From assembly GCA_047495785.1 (NCBI GenBank), contig JBLDXI010000002.1:868001-932000 (forward strand): 64,000 nucleotides of DNA. Reading direction: 5' to 3'. This document shows positions 1 to 12,370 of this stretch, one piece after another (within the stretch, counting starts at the first letter, position 1; every line of letters starts with the position of its first letter). Under the pieces are notes generated by a model. That model did no database searches. It was not told the origin of the DNA and worked only from the letters and a program-made list of their open reading frames with translations. The stretch comes from Lepidodermella squamata (lineage: Eukaryota > Gastrotricha). A program made the position numbers and the translations under genes.

Positions 1-516
1 ATATTTGAATAATTATGAATAGAATATAATCGCGTATTATTTTCTTTAGCGATGAAATTTTATTCCACACCGGCATTTTCATTTGTCGTTAATTCAACTA
101 GGCTGGCATTTCCTTCTATGAAAGCTTCCTTACGCGAAGCTGATTTTCCCTACAGGATTGCATTCAGAGATCTTTCATTTTTACCGATCGCTGTCATTTC
201 ATTTGTCTTCAATAATTTGTAAAAAGTCGCGTTCCGACGCAAAAATGATCCATTGTTATGGGCGCGGCTAATAGTTTCATGTCGATCAAGTCGAAATTGA
301 GGTTTTTAAGTTACGAACGGCCCCCCTCACCGATCGATATCAAAATCAATTTCTTATTTGGGGGAATTTTCTAACAAATATCTCCATATGTTTCACAGGG
401 ATGAAAATCCCTATTTCCAAACGTCGGAAAAGTGAAGAAAGTGGGAGGTGAAGGTCGAGTGACATTTTGTAAAACCCCCTAGAGCCAGTGTGTTAAGTCG
501 ATAGCACAAGATCGTT
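1..516. repeat. Duplicated flank block, copy 1
   Basis: No coding region is recognised. The stretch is closely matched at about 17519-17800 and again at about 26046-26350. In both of those places it lies just upstream of a minus-strand decapeptide-repeat gene, so the window probably opens just beyond another, unseen copy of that gene. The sequence near 411-430 is also the uninterrupted version of the target site occupied by the Mutator-like element at 18014-21257. Confidence 0.7.
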
Positions 517-1652
517 TTATTTCATCGAGTTTGTTTTATCCAAGATACCGGTTCTGGACTGGTATCCTATTTGAAACTTCAAATAGTTGCGCAAGGCTAA
601 TGGTAGGTAAGGTTTCAGTCCTTCGTCGATAGCCGTCATTCGACTGACGTAACCTATCGGTAAGCTATTGAGCACAGCCATGCGGGCCATGAATTGCAAC
701 CGCATTGGAAAGACAAGGTGAGCCGACGATCTCGCCAGTTCATGTATTTCCCGCATCTCATGACTCTCGAACTTCTTGTACGATGAGTCGCGCTTTGTCA
801 TAAGTAAAACATCGATGAAGTCGACCTCATAGTCGTAAATCGGGAGGCGATTCGCAGCAGCAGTTGCTAGCCTGGCTACTGCGACAAATTGATAATACGA
901 GTGAGAAGTTCGACAACCAGCTAGGACCATCGACTTGATAAACTCGACCATGCTTGAGTCGTCTTCGCCGTCGGGAATCGCACTAATTCGACTGGAAACC
1001 CAGTCAAGTGGTGATTCCAAACAAGCGGATCTCACAGCTTCTTCTGATAAACGCGCGAGGCATTCCGTTTTAGGGTTAATGACTAGCCAAGATGCCGTAT
1101 CGAGCTCGCCACTATGAACCATCCACGTCAAAGTGTGATCACCCCCAAGTTTGACGAGCTGGTCACTGTTTTCTAGGTCCAACAGCTTCATTATGAGATC
1201 GTGTCTTCCTTCGGTGCAGGCGTAAATTGTATAGAATGTGCCGCGTCCGATTTCCAGCAGATTAGCTCCGTTTTTGATCAGTGTCATCAATGCATTATCG
1301 CAGCAGGAACAGCGAAATGCCCGGCATAACGAGCCAATGACGCCGAGTTCGATCAGCTCCTCTGCGAATATTGTGTTGCAATCGGCAAACGCCTTCGTCA
1401 AGTACGACTTCAGGAACTCGGTCTTCGCTAGCCCGGAATCGATTCTCAATATTCTGCTTAGTTTGGAGTAGCTGGAATTGACATGGCCATACTGCAAGTT
1501 ACGCAGAACTCTTCTGATACCACATCGTCTTACCGAGCGAGGGAACAGAAAGTAGTGATGAGTGAGTTCATAGTTGGTCTTGCATTTGTCGAAAATAGCT
1601 AGAAACCTGCTGGTTTGGCGATGATCTTCATTTCGATCCTCCTTTGCTCCAT
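517..1652 (-). pseudogene. Ankyrin/SOCS-box protein, copy 1 (5' disrupted)
   Basis: This paralogue of the gene at 21317-22477 is very similar along most of its length. The frame is open from about 1640 to the stop at 517. It includes degenerate ankyrin-like repeats (for example GANLLE and EGRHDLIMKLL) and a C-terminal SOCS-box-like segment ending LPLALRNYLKF. In the ASB family such proteins recruit substrates to cullin-RING ubiquitin ligases; that role is inferred. Compared with copy 2, 28 bases are missing just after the start codon at 1652. That puts the ATG out of frame, and translation from it stops after 18 codons. No other ATG opens the long frame near its 5' end. It is most likely a pseudogene, unless an alternative start or upstream exon rescues it. 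Confidence 0.7.
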
Positions 1653-3065
1653 AGTAAGTGTAAGCTGTGTAAATGTGAAAACATGAATAGTGGAGCTGTG
1701 GTATGACGCCGATACTGTATACCTATTTGTTAAAACCTGACGCAATACGTATGATTCATCTGGCATGAAAATATCACTGCGCGAATGACTCATCTTGCGT
1801 TGGTAGAAGGGCTTAAGAATATGTATCTAAATTGTGCGTTGGAGACTAGAATGATATAGCTGTAGGCTGTCAAGCTGATGTAGAAATTTTATTGTAAAAG
1901 CAGCATCTATGAATTTAAATTCTATATGCGAACTATGAAAGTTGTCAAGATGCGCCAATGTCAAACATGAATCACAATCGGTAAAATAAGCGTGTAAGCG
2001 TAAGCGTAAGTCATTCATTACTTGAAGTAACAAAACATTGATTAGAGCTGAACCTTATCTATCAATACTCAATACTTTTACAGGTGGGAAGATGCTATTA
2101 CTCTGGCAATTTCTTCAATCGATTCTATTTTCGACTACGCTCACGAGATGTTGGCGTGATCTCTCCTCACTTTCATTAATAAGTCAAACAGTCGCCGGAA
2201 CCCCAAGTTATCAAGTTAGAGTTAGCTAACTCTATAAACGCTTTACATTTATACTTTTCGCTTTTCGAATCCGGAAGGTTCGCTGAATTATTTATATGGT
2301 TCAAAGAATGCATGTAATCACACCAGTCCAAAAGAGAATTCCGTAAACCACCAGCGGCCAGACATCAATATTCAAATTCTCAATGTGACTCGCAATGTGG
2401 ACGGCTCCGTTTCAGGATTTATCGACCCGAATCATGAGACGTACTATAGCACGCCGCGGCTACGAAGCTTCCGTAATATTTCCTCGAAAAAATAATGAGC
2501 TAGAAGTGCGTAGAACTTCCAAGTTAGGAATCCGACATCTTTATCGGTAAGAGCTCGTGAGACGGCTGGTTTCAGGGAACATTCAATGCCTGGTGAGTTT
2601 TCGAGGCGTAATTCGAGGCTGATTCCAATGGGTCATAGGAAACCCGGTAGATGGTAATTAGGCCTAACGGAAAAACGTTAACAGCCAAAATGGCGATCGT
2701 CCTTAGTTTTGGCAAGTGAATCCTCGCTCTCATCCTGAATCTTCTCAATAAATAAACCCATCAATTCAAAGAATTTGGACTTGCTAGTATTTTCAGGCAC
2801 GCGCCGCTATTCATGGAAAAAACTGTGAATGAAGACATTTTGTTCGAAAAATTCAATAATTCACTCCTTCTGAACCTTTACCGAATGCATTTTTATCCTC
2901 CACTAACGTTTACAGCGTGCCTCATAGGTAACGCAAGCAAACAAAATATACGGAAAAGGGTTCAGAAAATTTAAAATTAAGTCACATCTTATGACCAGAA
3001 AAATGTAAGAAAATTTAATTAAAAATTAAAAAAAATCAAGAGAATAGTAATATATGAATTATGCA
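1653..3065. other. Gene-free spacer
   Basis: No convincing coding region is seen on either strand; the open frames are short and resemble nothing recognised. The first part shares the upstream region of the ankyrin/SOCS paralogue. The remainder is AT-rich and ends where the inverted duplication begins near 3066. Confidence 0.5.
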
Positions 3066-3348
3066 GATTGGCAAAACGCATTTCTTGCACAACTTTTCAA
3101 GGTGGATCTGTTTGAAACAAGCTCTTATGCAAAAATCAGACCATACCTTCTCTTACTTTGCTAAAACCGCGTCTTTGCATCACTTACGGTTGAATAGTTA
3201 TTTAATAAAGCAATGCTAAACAGTTACGCACACTTTATTCTCATCGCTCTCTAACAACAGCATTTGACTATTGAACCAACTTTTGGTGCACAACTTTTGG
3301 TGGTTTTCTTTGATTTTAACCTGCCATCGAGGTGCATGTCGGACAAAA

Positions 3349-4113
3349 CTAATCCACCATCTGCAGTTCATCCGACGTGTACCTTTCGACGTTCGAACCA
3401 GAAACGGTCCAGTTCTGACGCACAAATCCAGAATTCTTCCAATAAAATAGTGCCATTAACACGCATCTCTTTTCAACTTCTGACATTTCCTTCTGATCAT
3501 CGTGGAAACCGTCTGCGCGTGTGTTAAGCGATACCGAATTCCAGACAAGTTTGTTGTTTTGAAACGAGAAACCAGCACCCACGATTTGATCGTCGAGTTC
3601 AACGCCGAACAACGACTTGTAAAGTTTCCCATGAATTTGACCCTCTGCGGCGTCGATGGACATAATCGATGACGATTTCCTCAAATAAATATAACCAGCC
3701 TTACAGTGAACGCCGTTCAAACGCCAATCTGTTTGACCGTTGTACATGAGCAGCATCATTCCGGCATAGTTTTCGCCCAATAATAAGTTGTCTGATTTAC
3801 AGGAAACGTGAAACGTGTCGACAGCAATTTCAATTCCAGGTTTCGGTGGCCCTTTTGAGATGAAAACAGCACAACCGTCACGGAAGAACGCCGAGGGAAT
3901 TCCACCACTAAATAGTCGCAGCACTGAGTCCAGTGTACTCTTCTCTTGGATGTTGTATTGTGCCAACGTCAGATCGTCTTCGAGTTGTTTCCCAGCGAAG
4001 ATTAATCTTTGCTCGTCGGCTGGTATAAGCTGTTTGACCTTGCCGATTGTGTACGACGGTTCAACTTCCAACGTCAACGTCTTCCCTGTGAGAAGTTTAA
4101 CAAAAAGTTTCAT
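3349..4113 (-). CDS. Ubiquitin-like fusion protein, copy 1
   Basis: The 254-residue product starts with a ubiquitin domain (residues 1-about 69). It has the ubiquitin signatures [32 protein letters not shown] and YNIQEKSTL, but about eight residues around the K29-K33 segment are deleted. The diglycine end is altered to LRLFSGG. A C-terminal part of about 180 residues follows that I do not recognise; it has well-conserved stretches such as [15 protein letters not shown] and [14 protein letters not shown]. In ordinary ubiquitin fusions, deubiquitinases cut after Gly76 to release the extension; the altered tail here may block that. The paralogue at 12371 keeps a more canonical ubiquitin part. 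The sequence just before the ATG reads TTTTAG-ACC, a 3' splice acceptor almost touching the start, which suggests a 5' intron or trans-splicing. Confidence 0.8.
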   Translation of the reverse strand: MKLFVKLLTGKTLTLEVEPSYTIGKVKQLIPADEQRLIFAGKQLEDDLTLAQYNIQEKSTLDSVLRLFSGGIPSAFFRDGCAVFISKGPPKPGIEIAVDTFHVSCKSDNLLLGENYAGMMLLMYNGQTDWRLNGVHCKAGYIYLRKSSSIMSIDAAEGQIHGKLYKSLFGVELDDQIVGAGFSFQNNKLVWNSVSLNTRADGFHDDQKEMSEVEKRCVLMALFYWKNSGFVRQNWTVSGSNVERYTSDELQMVD

Positions 4114-4194
4114 GGTCTAAAATGATAGCAAAAACATTATTGATATTATTGCTATTGACAAGATATTGTTTTAAACTAATTAAATATTTGGCAC

Positions 4195-7100
4195 ATGGAG
4201 AATAGAGTTACCAGAGTATTGCTAACTGTTGGAAAACAAAATGCACAGTAAAATCAGGATCAGAATCTGAATCGTCCATGTGATTTACTTGGTAGAAAAA
4301 AATTCAAGACGCGTGCCACTTTTTTCCCTTGATTCATCTTCAATATTAATAATAATCATTCATTAGCAAAATGACTCAGGCAACTAATTTTTGCATGTGA
4401 CCATGTCAATGTTGAAGGACGCAGGACTACCCCGATTTTTTGCCTGAGACACAAAAACACGAATATTCAGAAATTCGGCCCGGCCTCTGCATCAAAAAAA
4501 GATAAATCAAACGACATAATGAGCTCGTGTCTTGATTTTTTTTCTACCAAGTATATCGATGATTTTGCGCTAAAGCCGACCAACGAGAAAAAAATTCCTA
4601 TACAGAGTACTGCGCACAATAAGAAGTACTACGCGCGCATAATATTATAAGATATACTTATAGCCCGCATTCTGTGTGAAAAAAATGAATGTACTGGACA
4701 AATGACCAACAAATATAAGTGCGCTTTTGTGGATGTTACCATGAAATCTTCTGCTTACCTGGTAGAGAACTGTCGAAAGTATCAGGAAATCGATAGAAAA
4801 GCATGTGCAACCGTGGGTTATTCACCGCTAGGCGACTTGAAAGTGATCTGAAAGCGCAAAAACCTTGGAAAAATGCACCCACTGGTGTCTTGAGCGGCGT
4901 TTCTGCGAAAACCAAAATGGGTTCACCCACAGTTTTTTCACATTCCCTAGCCGAGCACATGGAGGGCTTATTAGGGAAGTAAGAAATAGCCAGTTAATAT
5001 GGAGGACATCCACGGCTTTTCAGTATTTTCCCTCCCGGCTTGAAAATCGTGGAAAAAGCGAAAATTGTATGTTTTTAGTCGCTCTTATCTCGAAAACACC
5101 CATGGTTGCACCATAGCTTTTTGTAGTCAAATAGGAGAAGGCACTAGGAGGAAGGTTTTAACAGGGAAAACAGCAAGAACCACCCCAACTTATCCAAGAC
5201 TTTTTCGTCCTGATTAGCACTCACTACGTCACACCCAACACTTCGAAAATGCATGGCCTGGCGTCTTTTGGGGCATTGCTGCAAGAAAGAGCATGGGTTC
5301 AACCACAGTTTTTCACGTCCTTTAGTAGAGCACAAGAAGATCTTACTCAGGAAGTAAGAAATTGCCAGTAAATGCGGTGTTTATCCACGGGTTAAGAGTC
5401 TTTTCTCTCCACATCCGATTCAAGTCCGAATCGAAGAGAAAGTGAGGATTTTTCATCTTTCATGGCACTTATCTTGAAAAAACCCATGGCTGCACCACAA
5501 GTTTTTGTATTCAAACAGTAGAGGAGATTGAGAAGAAGGTTTCAAAAGAGAAAACAGCACGAACCACGACAACTTATCCACGACTTCTTCGCCTTGATGG
5601 ACAATCACATTTTAAGCTCAAAATCGAACTTCAAAACTGGGCTATTCACCTTACCTTACGCGGCAGAGCCCTTATTTCACCTGTAACAAGTTGAATGAAG
5701 CGCATACTTCTTATAAAATAGCAAATATGCGGGTGCTACCATGATTTGCCATGATTTTCCATTCGGTCCCAGACCGCGGTAACAAGACGGTTATGGTAAG
5801 GAGTCATCCGATTTCAATCTCTCAATGAAGTCAAGGTATCTATGGACTGACGTATTAAAGATGCATTTTCGATCATTTTTAGCAACGGTAATTGCTTCCT
5901 TGTATCTGGTACGTTGGTCTTTTCGTATTCTCAAAAACTTCCATGCAAGTTGCAACTTGATTTTGCTCATTCCTTTTGCGAATGCTCCTTATGGAGCGCT
6001 AATTGCTGGGCTCAACTTAGCTTTTGTTATCCTTCCATTTGTAGGGTGTAGAGTGGAGTGTGGTTCGGAAGTGCAAGAAGCCGTGGATAATAACGATTTG
6101 AATCAGCATTTCACCTCCAAAGAAAGGTTGCCTTGTTCCCCTCATTAGAAGGAAATGAGAGAAAACTTGGCTTACATAGTCTGAGTGATAGAGGAAAAGA
6201 AAAACCGCCGACAGCGCCATCTGCTTCATCATGTCGGTGTATTGTGTGGTATTCAAGAAAATCAGCTGGAGTGAACACTTTTGCAACGATGGATCGAAAC
6301 GTTTTCAAGTCGGATTAGCGGTTGTTATAGAAAGAAAAGATGTTCCTTGAAACCTCTATCGACGGAGCGGTCGACAGTAGGTGGGTCAATCGCACAATAG
6401 AGGCCGGCGAGGGACACGCAAGAAATCGTTTGTGTTGTGGAATAATGTAGCTTAACGACAGCATTCTCTTCCGCACTGGTCAGATTAGAGAAAAATGGCC
6501 ATCCGTCGCGGTTTTTTTTATTACGGACGGTAAACATCAGCCAAATTCATTAAATTGACTGATCTGAGAAGAGCGATAGATTCAAGTGCTGCTACAGTCC
6601 CTCGGGATAACTTTTCCCATTGGCGCTAAAACGTGATACAGTGCCATCTCATGTGGCTAAAATCCTTGCTTTTTAGTAATTTCAATCAACGCTGCACTCA
6701 ACTCAACTTTCGAAACCGCGGAAACACCTTGATCCGTCATTTTCCCATATTTTCCGTCAAATGCGTCTATCGCGTTCTATTGTTGGCGCCGCCCACCGTC
6801 AACTTTTTTGTTTCCTGTTCAAAGAACTAACTAGCTTGCAAGTGCCTTTAGATAGGAAGCATCATCTTCGGGTAGCTGAGTTTGTGACCAATGTATGTAA
6901 GTTGGGTAGGTTACATTTGGTTAGGACCAGAGGGCAGACTCCCGTAGCCCATCTCCTTTTGGTCCGATGTTGTGAGCATTTTAAGCACAGGGGCCCCGCC
7001 AAGGCAGGAGACGTCGGTCACTCCAAGTCTCTGGTAAACCAAGACCAAGTCTCCCAATTTGCTGGTAGCTCGTTAGCTAAAGCTTTTCTAGACGATCGTT

Positions 7101-7375
7101 TTGCACTCGCTGAGAGTCCGCTTTCGACGATAGCAGGGCGTACGCGACGCGACACAACGTTTGCCGTGAATTACGTTGCCCGCTACCGCCACGGGGAGGC
7201 TGCCGTTGTCGCTTGAACAGCAGTCAGCTCTACGATCTAACACTCATTTGGGTAATTTTGTCAATAGGGCTTTCCATATTAGCAGTGTGGAACTTTAGCT
7301 CAGGGGATGGAAGGTTTTAGCGAACTGAATCGTTCAACCAAACAATGGCTGAAACTCGAAGGCGAGAGAATTAGC
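4195..7375. repeat. 3,181-bp tandem repeat unit 1
   Basis: This unit is followed directly by a second copy at an offset of exactly 3,181 bp. Open frames within both have identical lengths and translations, and no difference was seen in the stretches compared. I see no supported gene in it. Internally, two diverged segments of about 380 bp lie in tandem (about 4855-5230 and 5233-5600). They share a recognisable pattern of short motifs such as CACAGTTTTT and GAAGTAAGAAAT. The left end includes the MITE at 4287-4552. Confidence 0.9.
4287..4552. mobile_element. Small TIR element (MITE), copy 1
   Basis: The element is about 266 bp with imperfect terminal inverted repeats of about 27 bp. It begins ACTTGGTAGAAAAAAA and ends with the complement TTTTTTTTCTACCAAGT, flanked by TA-rich sequence. 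The homologous place on the right arm (about 12190-12200) lacks it and reads GTGATATCGATG. That empty site is direct evidence for insertion or excision. No coding capacity is present. Confidence 0.8.
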
Positions 7376-10300
7376 ATGGAGAATAGAGTTACCAGAGTAT
7401 TGCTAACTGTTGGAAAACAAAATGCACAGTAAAATCAGGATCAGAATCTGAATCGTCCATGTGATTTACTTGGTAGAAAAAAATTCAAGACGCGTGCCAC
7501 TTTTTTCCCTTGATTCATCTTCAATATTAATAATAATCATTCATTAGCAAAATGACTCAGGCAACTAATTTTTGCATGTGACCATGTCAATGTTGAAGGA
7601 CGCAGGACTACCCCGATTTTTTGCCTGAGACACAAAAACACGAATATTCAGAAATTCGGCCCGGCCTCTGCATCAAAAAAAGATAAATCAAACGACATAA
7701 TGAGCTCGTGTCTTGATTTTTTTTCTACCAAGTATATCGATGATTTTGCGCTAAAGCCGACCAACGAGAAAAAAATTCCTATACAGAGTACTGCGCACAA
7801 TAAGAAGTACTACGCGCGCATAATATTATAAGATATACTTATAGCCCGCATTCTGTGTGAAAAAAATGAATGTACTGGACAAATGACCAACAAATATAAG
7901 TGCGCTTTTGTGGATGTTACCATGAAATCTTCTGCTTACCTGGTAGAGAACTGTCGAAAGTATCAGGAAATCGATAGAAAAGCATGTGCAACCGTGGGTT
8001 ATTCACCGCTAGGCGACTTGAAAGTGATCTGAAAGCGCAAAAACCTTGGAAAAATGCACCCACTGGTGTCTTGAGCGGCGTTTCTGCGAAAACCAAAATG
8101 GGTTCACCCACAGTTTTTTCACATTCCCTAGCCGAGCACATGGAGGGCTTATTAGGGAAGTAAGAAATAGCCAGTTAATATGGAGGACATCCACGGCTTT
8201 TCAGTATTTTCCCTCCCGGCTTGAAAATCGTGGAAAAAGCGAAAATTGTATGTTTTTAGTCGCTCTTATCTCGAAAACACCCATGGTTGCACCATAGCTT
8301 TTTGTAGTCAAATAGGAGAAGGCACTAGGAGGAAGGTTTTAACAGGGAAAACAGCAAGAACCACCCCAACTTATCCAAGACTTTTTCGTCCTGATTAGCA
8401 CTCACTACGTCACACCCAACACTTCGAAAATGCATGGCCTGGCGTCTTTTGGGGCATTGCTGCAAGAAAGAGCATGGGTTCAACCACAGTTTTTCACGTC
8501 CTTTAGTAGAGCACAAGAAGATCTTACTCAGGAAGTAAGAAATTGCCAGTAAATGCGGTGTTTATCCACGGGTTAAGAGTCTTTTCTCTCCACATCCGAT
8601 TCAAGTCCGAATCGAAGAGAAAGTGAGGATTTTTCATCTTTCATGGCACTTATCTTGAAAAAACCCATGGCTGCACCACAAGTTTTTGTATTCAAACAGT
8701 AGAGGAGATTGAGAAGAAGGTTTCAAAAGAGAAAACAGCACGAACCACGACAACTTATCCACGACTTCTTCGCCTTGATGGACAATCACATTTTAAGCTC
8801 AAAATCGAACTTCAAAACTGGGCTATTCACCTTACCTTACGCGGCAGAGCCCTTATTTCACCTGTAACAAGTTGAATGAAGCGCATACTTCTTATAAAAT
8901 AGCAAATATGCGGGTGCTACCATGATTTGCCATGATTTTCCATTCGGTCCCAGACCGCGGTAACAAGACGGTTATGGTAAGGAGTCATCCGATTTCAATC
9001 TCTCAATGAAGTCAAGGTATCTATGGACTGACGTATTAAAGATGCATTTTCGATCATTTTTAGCAACGGTAATTGCTTCCTTGTATCTGGTACGTTGGTC
9101 TTTTCGTATTCTCAAAAACTTCCATGCAAGTTGCAACTTGATTTTGCTCATTCCTTTTGCGAATGCTCCTTATGGAGCGCTAATTGCTGGGCTCAACTTA
9201 GCTTTTGTTATCCTTCCATTTGTAGGGTGTAGAGTGGAGTGTGGTTCGGAAGTGCAAGAAGCCGTGGATAATAACGATTTGAATCAGCATTTCACCTCCA
9301 AAGAAAGGTTGCCTTGTTCCCCTCATTAGAAGGAAATGAGAGAAAACTTGGCTTACATAGTCTGAGTGATAGAGGAAAAGAAAAACCGCCGACAGCGCCA
9401 TCTGCTTCATCATGTCGGTGTATTGTGTGGTATTCAAGAAAATCAGCTGGAGTGAACACTTTTGCAACGATGGATCGAAACGTTTTCAAGTCGGATTAGC
9501 GGTTGTTATAGAAAGAAAAGATGTTCCTTGAAACCTCTATCGACGGAGCGGTCGACAGTAGGTGGGTCAATCGCACAATAGAGGCCGGCGAGGGACACGC
9601 AAGAAATCGTTTGTGTTGTGGAATAATGTAGCTTAACGACAGCATTCTCTTCCGCACTGGTCAGATTAGAGAAAAATGGCCATCCGTCGCGGTTTTTTTT
9701 ATTACGGACGGTAAACATCAGCCAAATTCATTAAATTGACTGATCTGAGAAGAGCGATAGATTCAAGTGCTGCTACAGTCCCTCGGGATAACTTTTCCCA
9801 TTGGCGCTAAAACGTGATACAGTGCCATCTCATGTGGCTAAAATCCTTGCTTTTTAGTAATTTCAATCAACGCTGCACTCAACTCAACTTTCGAAACCGC
9901 GGAAACACCTTGATCCGTCATTTTCCCATATTTTCCGTCAAATGCGTCTATCGCGTTCTATTGTTGGCGCCGCCCACCGTCAACTTTTTTGTTTCCTGTT
10001 CAAAGAACTAACTAGCTTGCAAGTGCCTTTAGATAGGAAGCATCATCTTCGGGTAGCTGAGTTTGTGACCAATGTATGTAAGTTGGGTAGGTTACATTTG
10101 GTTAGGACCAGAGGGCAGACTCCCGTAGCCCATCTCCTTTTGGTCCGATGTTGTGAGCATTTTAAGCACAGGGGCCCCGCCAAGGCAGGAGACGTCGGTC
10201 ACTCCAAGTCTCTGGTAAACCAAGACCAAGTCTCCCAATTTGCTGGTAGCTCGTTAGCTAAAGCTTTTCTAGACGATCGTTTTGCACTCGCTGAGAGTCC

Positions 10301-10556
10301 GCTTTCGACGATAGCAGGGCGTACGCGACGCGACACAACGTTTGCCGTGAATTACGTTGCCCGCTACCGCCACGGGGAGGCTGCCGTTGTCGCTTGAACA
10401 GCAGTCAGCTCTACGATCTAACACTCATTTGGGTAATTTTGTCAATAGGGCTTTCCATATTAGCAGTGTGGAACTTTAGCTCAGGGGATGGAAGGTTTTA
10501 GCGAACTGAATCGTTCAACCAAACAATGGCTGAAACTCGAAGGCGAGAGAATTAGC
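7376..10556. repeat. 3,181-bp tandem repeat unit 2
   Basis: This is the second direct copy of the unit at 4195-7375. The join is seamless: the end of unit 1 (TTAGC) runs straight into the unit start (ATGGAGAATAGAG). After 10556 the sequence becomes unique. Either the duplication is very recent, or homogenisation or an assembly error has produced it. A third, partial and inverted copy (about 10938-12190) is visibly diverged. Confidence 0.9.
7468..7733. mobile_element. Small TIR element (MITE), copy 2
   Basis: This is the copy of the 4287-4552 element carried inside the second tandem unit. It arose with the tandem duplication rather than by a separate insertion. Confidence 0.8.
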
Positions 10557-10937
10557 CGGTGGCTAGTAGTACAGCCGCGCATGTAGGCACTCATGCCGCT
10601 GCAAAATCCAGTCCAAGGGCCAACCGAGGCCGCTACAATGAATCGCTACAATGAATGAGGGCCATTGTGGGCCATTACGGTGATACTTTTGCGCGTTCAC
10701 GGAACAGTGTGATGAAATCAACAACAGTATAGGTATGATACCATTCTTTCAGAATCCTTCCAGATCAAAGAAAAACCAACTCGGGTTGTTACTTCTGCTA
10801 TCATCTCACGAAGAGCACTCCGTATGAGCAATTAGAGACCTAATGGTTTCACCCCCAAAATGTCTGGGATACGATGTAAGTACAGGCGGGTGTCGATAAT
10901 TAGGATGGGAAACGCATCTTTACTACGCAGGTCAACG
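10557..10937. other. Unique spacer inside inverted duplication
   Basis: This unique sequence lies between the end of tandem unit 2 and the inverted third copy. I see no gene. It contains a local duplication of a CTACAATGAAT motif near 10630-10660. Confidence 0.4.
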
Positions 10938-12370
10938 GAAATCGGACTCCTTACCATAACCGTCTTGTTACCGCGGTCTGGGACCGAATGGAAAATCATG
11001 GCAAATCATGGTAGCACCCGCATATTTGCTATTTTATAAGAAGTATGCGCTTCATTCAACTTGTTACAGGTGAAATAAGGGCTCTGCCGCGTAAGGTAAG
11101 GTGAATAGCCCAGTTTTGAAGTTCGATTTTGAGCTTAAAATGTGATTGTCCATCAAGGCGAAGAAGTCGTGGATAAGTTGTCGTGGTTCGTGCTGTTTTC
11201 TCTTTTGAAACCTTCTTCTCAATCTCCTCTACTGTTTGAATACAAAAACTTGTGGTGCAGCCATGGGTTTTTTCAAGATAAGTGCCATGAAAGATGAAAA
11301 ATCCTCACTTTCTCTTCGATTCGGACTTGAATCGGATGTGGAGAGAAAAGACTCTTAACCCGTGGATAAACACCGCATTTACTGGCAATTTCTTACTTCC
11401 TGAGTAAGATCTTCTTGTGCTCTACTAAAGGACGTGAAAAACTGTGGTTGAACCCATGCTCTTTCTTGCAGCAATGCCCCAAAAGACGCCAGGCCATGCA
11501 TTTTCGAAGTGTTGGGTGTGACGTAGTGAGTGCTAATCAGGACGAAAAAGTCTTGGATAAGTTGGGGTGGTTCTTGCTGTTTTCCCTGTTAAAACCTTCC
11601 TCCTAGTGCCTTCTCCTATTTGACTACAAAAAGCTATGGTGCAACCATGGGTGTTTTCGAGATAAGAGCGACTAAAAACATACAATTTTCGCTTTTTCCA
11701 CGATTTTCAAGCCGGGAGGGAAAATACTGAAAAGCCGTGGATGTCCTCCATATTAACTGGCTATTTCTTACTTCCCTAATAAGCCCTCCATGTGCTCGGC
11801 TAGGGAATGTGAAAAAACTGTGGGTGAACCCATTTTGGTTTTCGCAGAAACGCCGCTCAAGACACCAGTGGGTGCATTTTTCCAAGGTTTTTGCGCTTTC
11901 AGATCACTTTCAAGTCGCCTAGCGGTGAATAACCCACGGTTGCACATGCTTTTCTATCGATTTCCTGATACTTTCGACAGTTCTCTACCAGGTAAGCAGA
12001 AGATTTCATGGTAACATCCACAAAAGCGCACTTATATTTGTTGGTCATTTGTCCAGTACATTCATTTTTTTCACACAGAATGCGGGCTATAAGTATATCT
12101 TATAATATTATGCGCGCGTAGTACTTCTTATTGTGCGCAGTACTCTGTATAGGAATTTTTTTCTCGTTGGTCGGCTTTAGCGCAAAATCATCGATATCAC
12201 ATAGCTGATTCTAATTGTGATCCTGATTTTATTGTGCATTTTGCTTTATAACAGTTAGCAATACTAGGTATGGTAACTCTATTCTCCATGTGCCAAATAT
12301 TTAATTTGTTCAAAACAATATCTTGTCAATAGCAATAATATCAATAATGTTGTTGCTATCATTTTAGACC

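Noticed and set aside
5825-6148. 107-codon frame with hydrophobic stretch, repeated at 9006-9329
   Set aside because: No homology, no conservation test possible, and the two copies are part of an apparently recent tandem duplication.
6761-7216. 151-codon plus-strand frame, repeated at 9942-10397
   Set aside because: It is identical in the two copies only because the DNA is identical; it has no recognised domain, and the diverged third copy does not include this part, so there is no independent support for coding.
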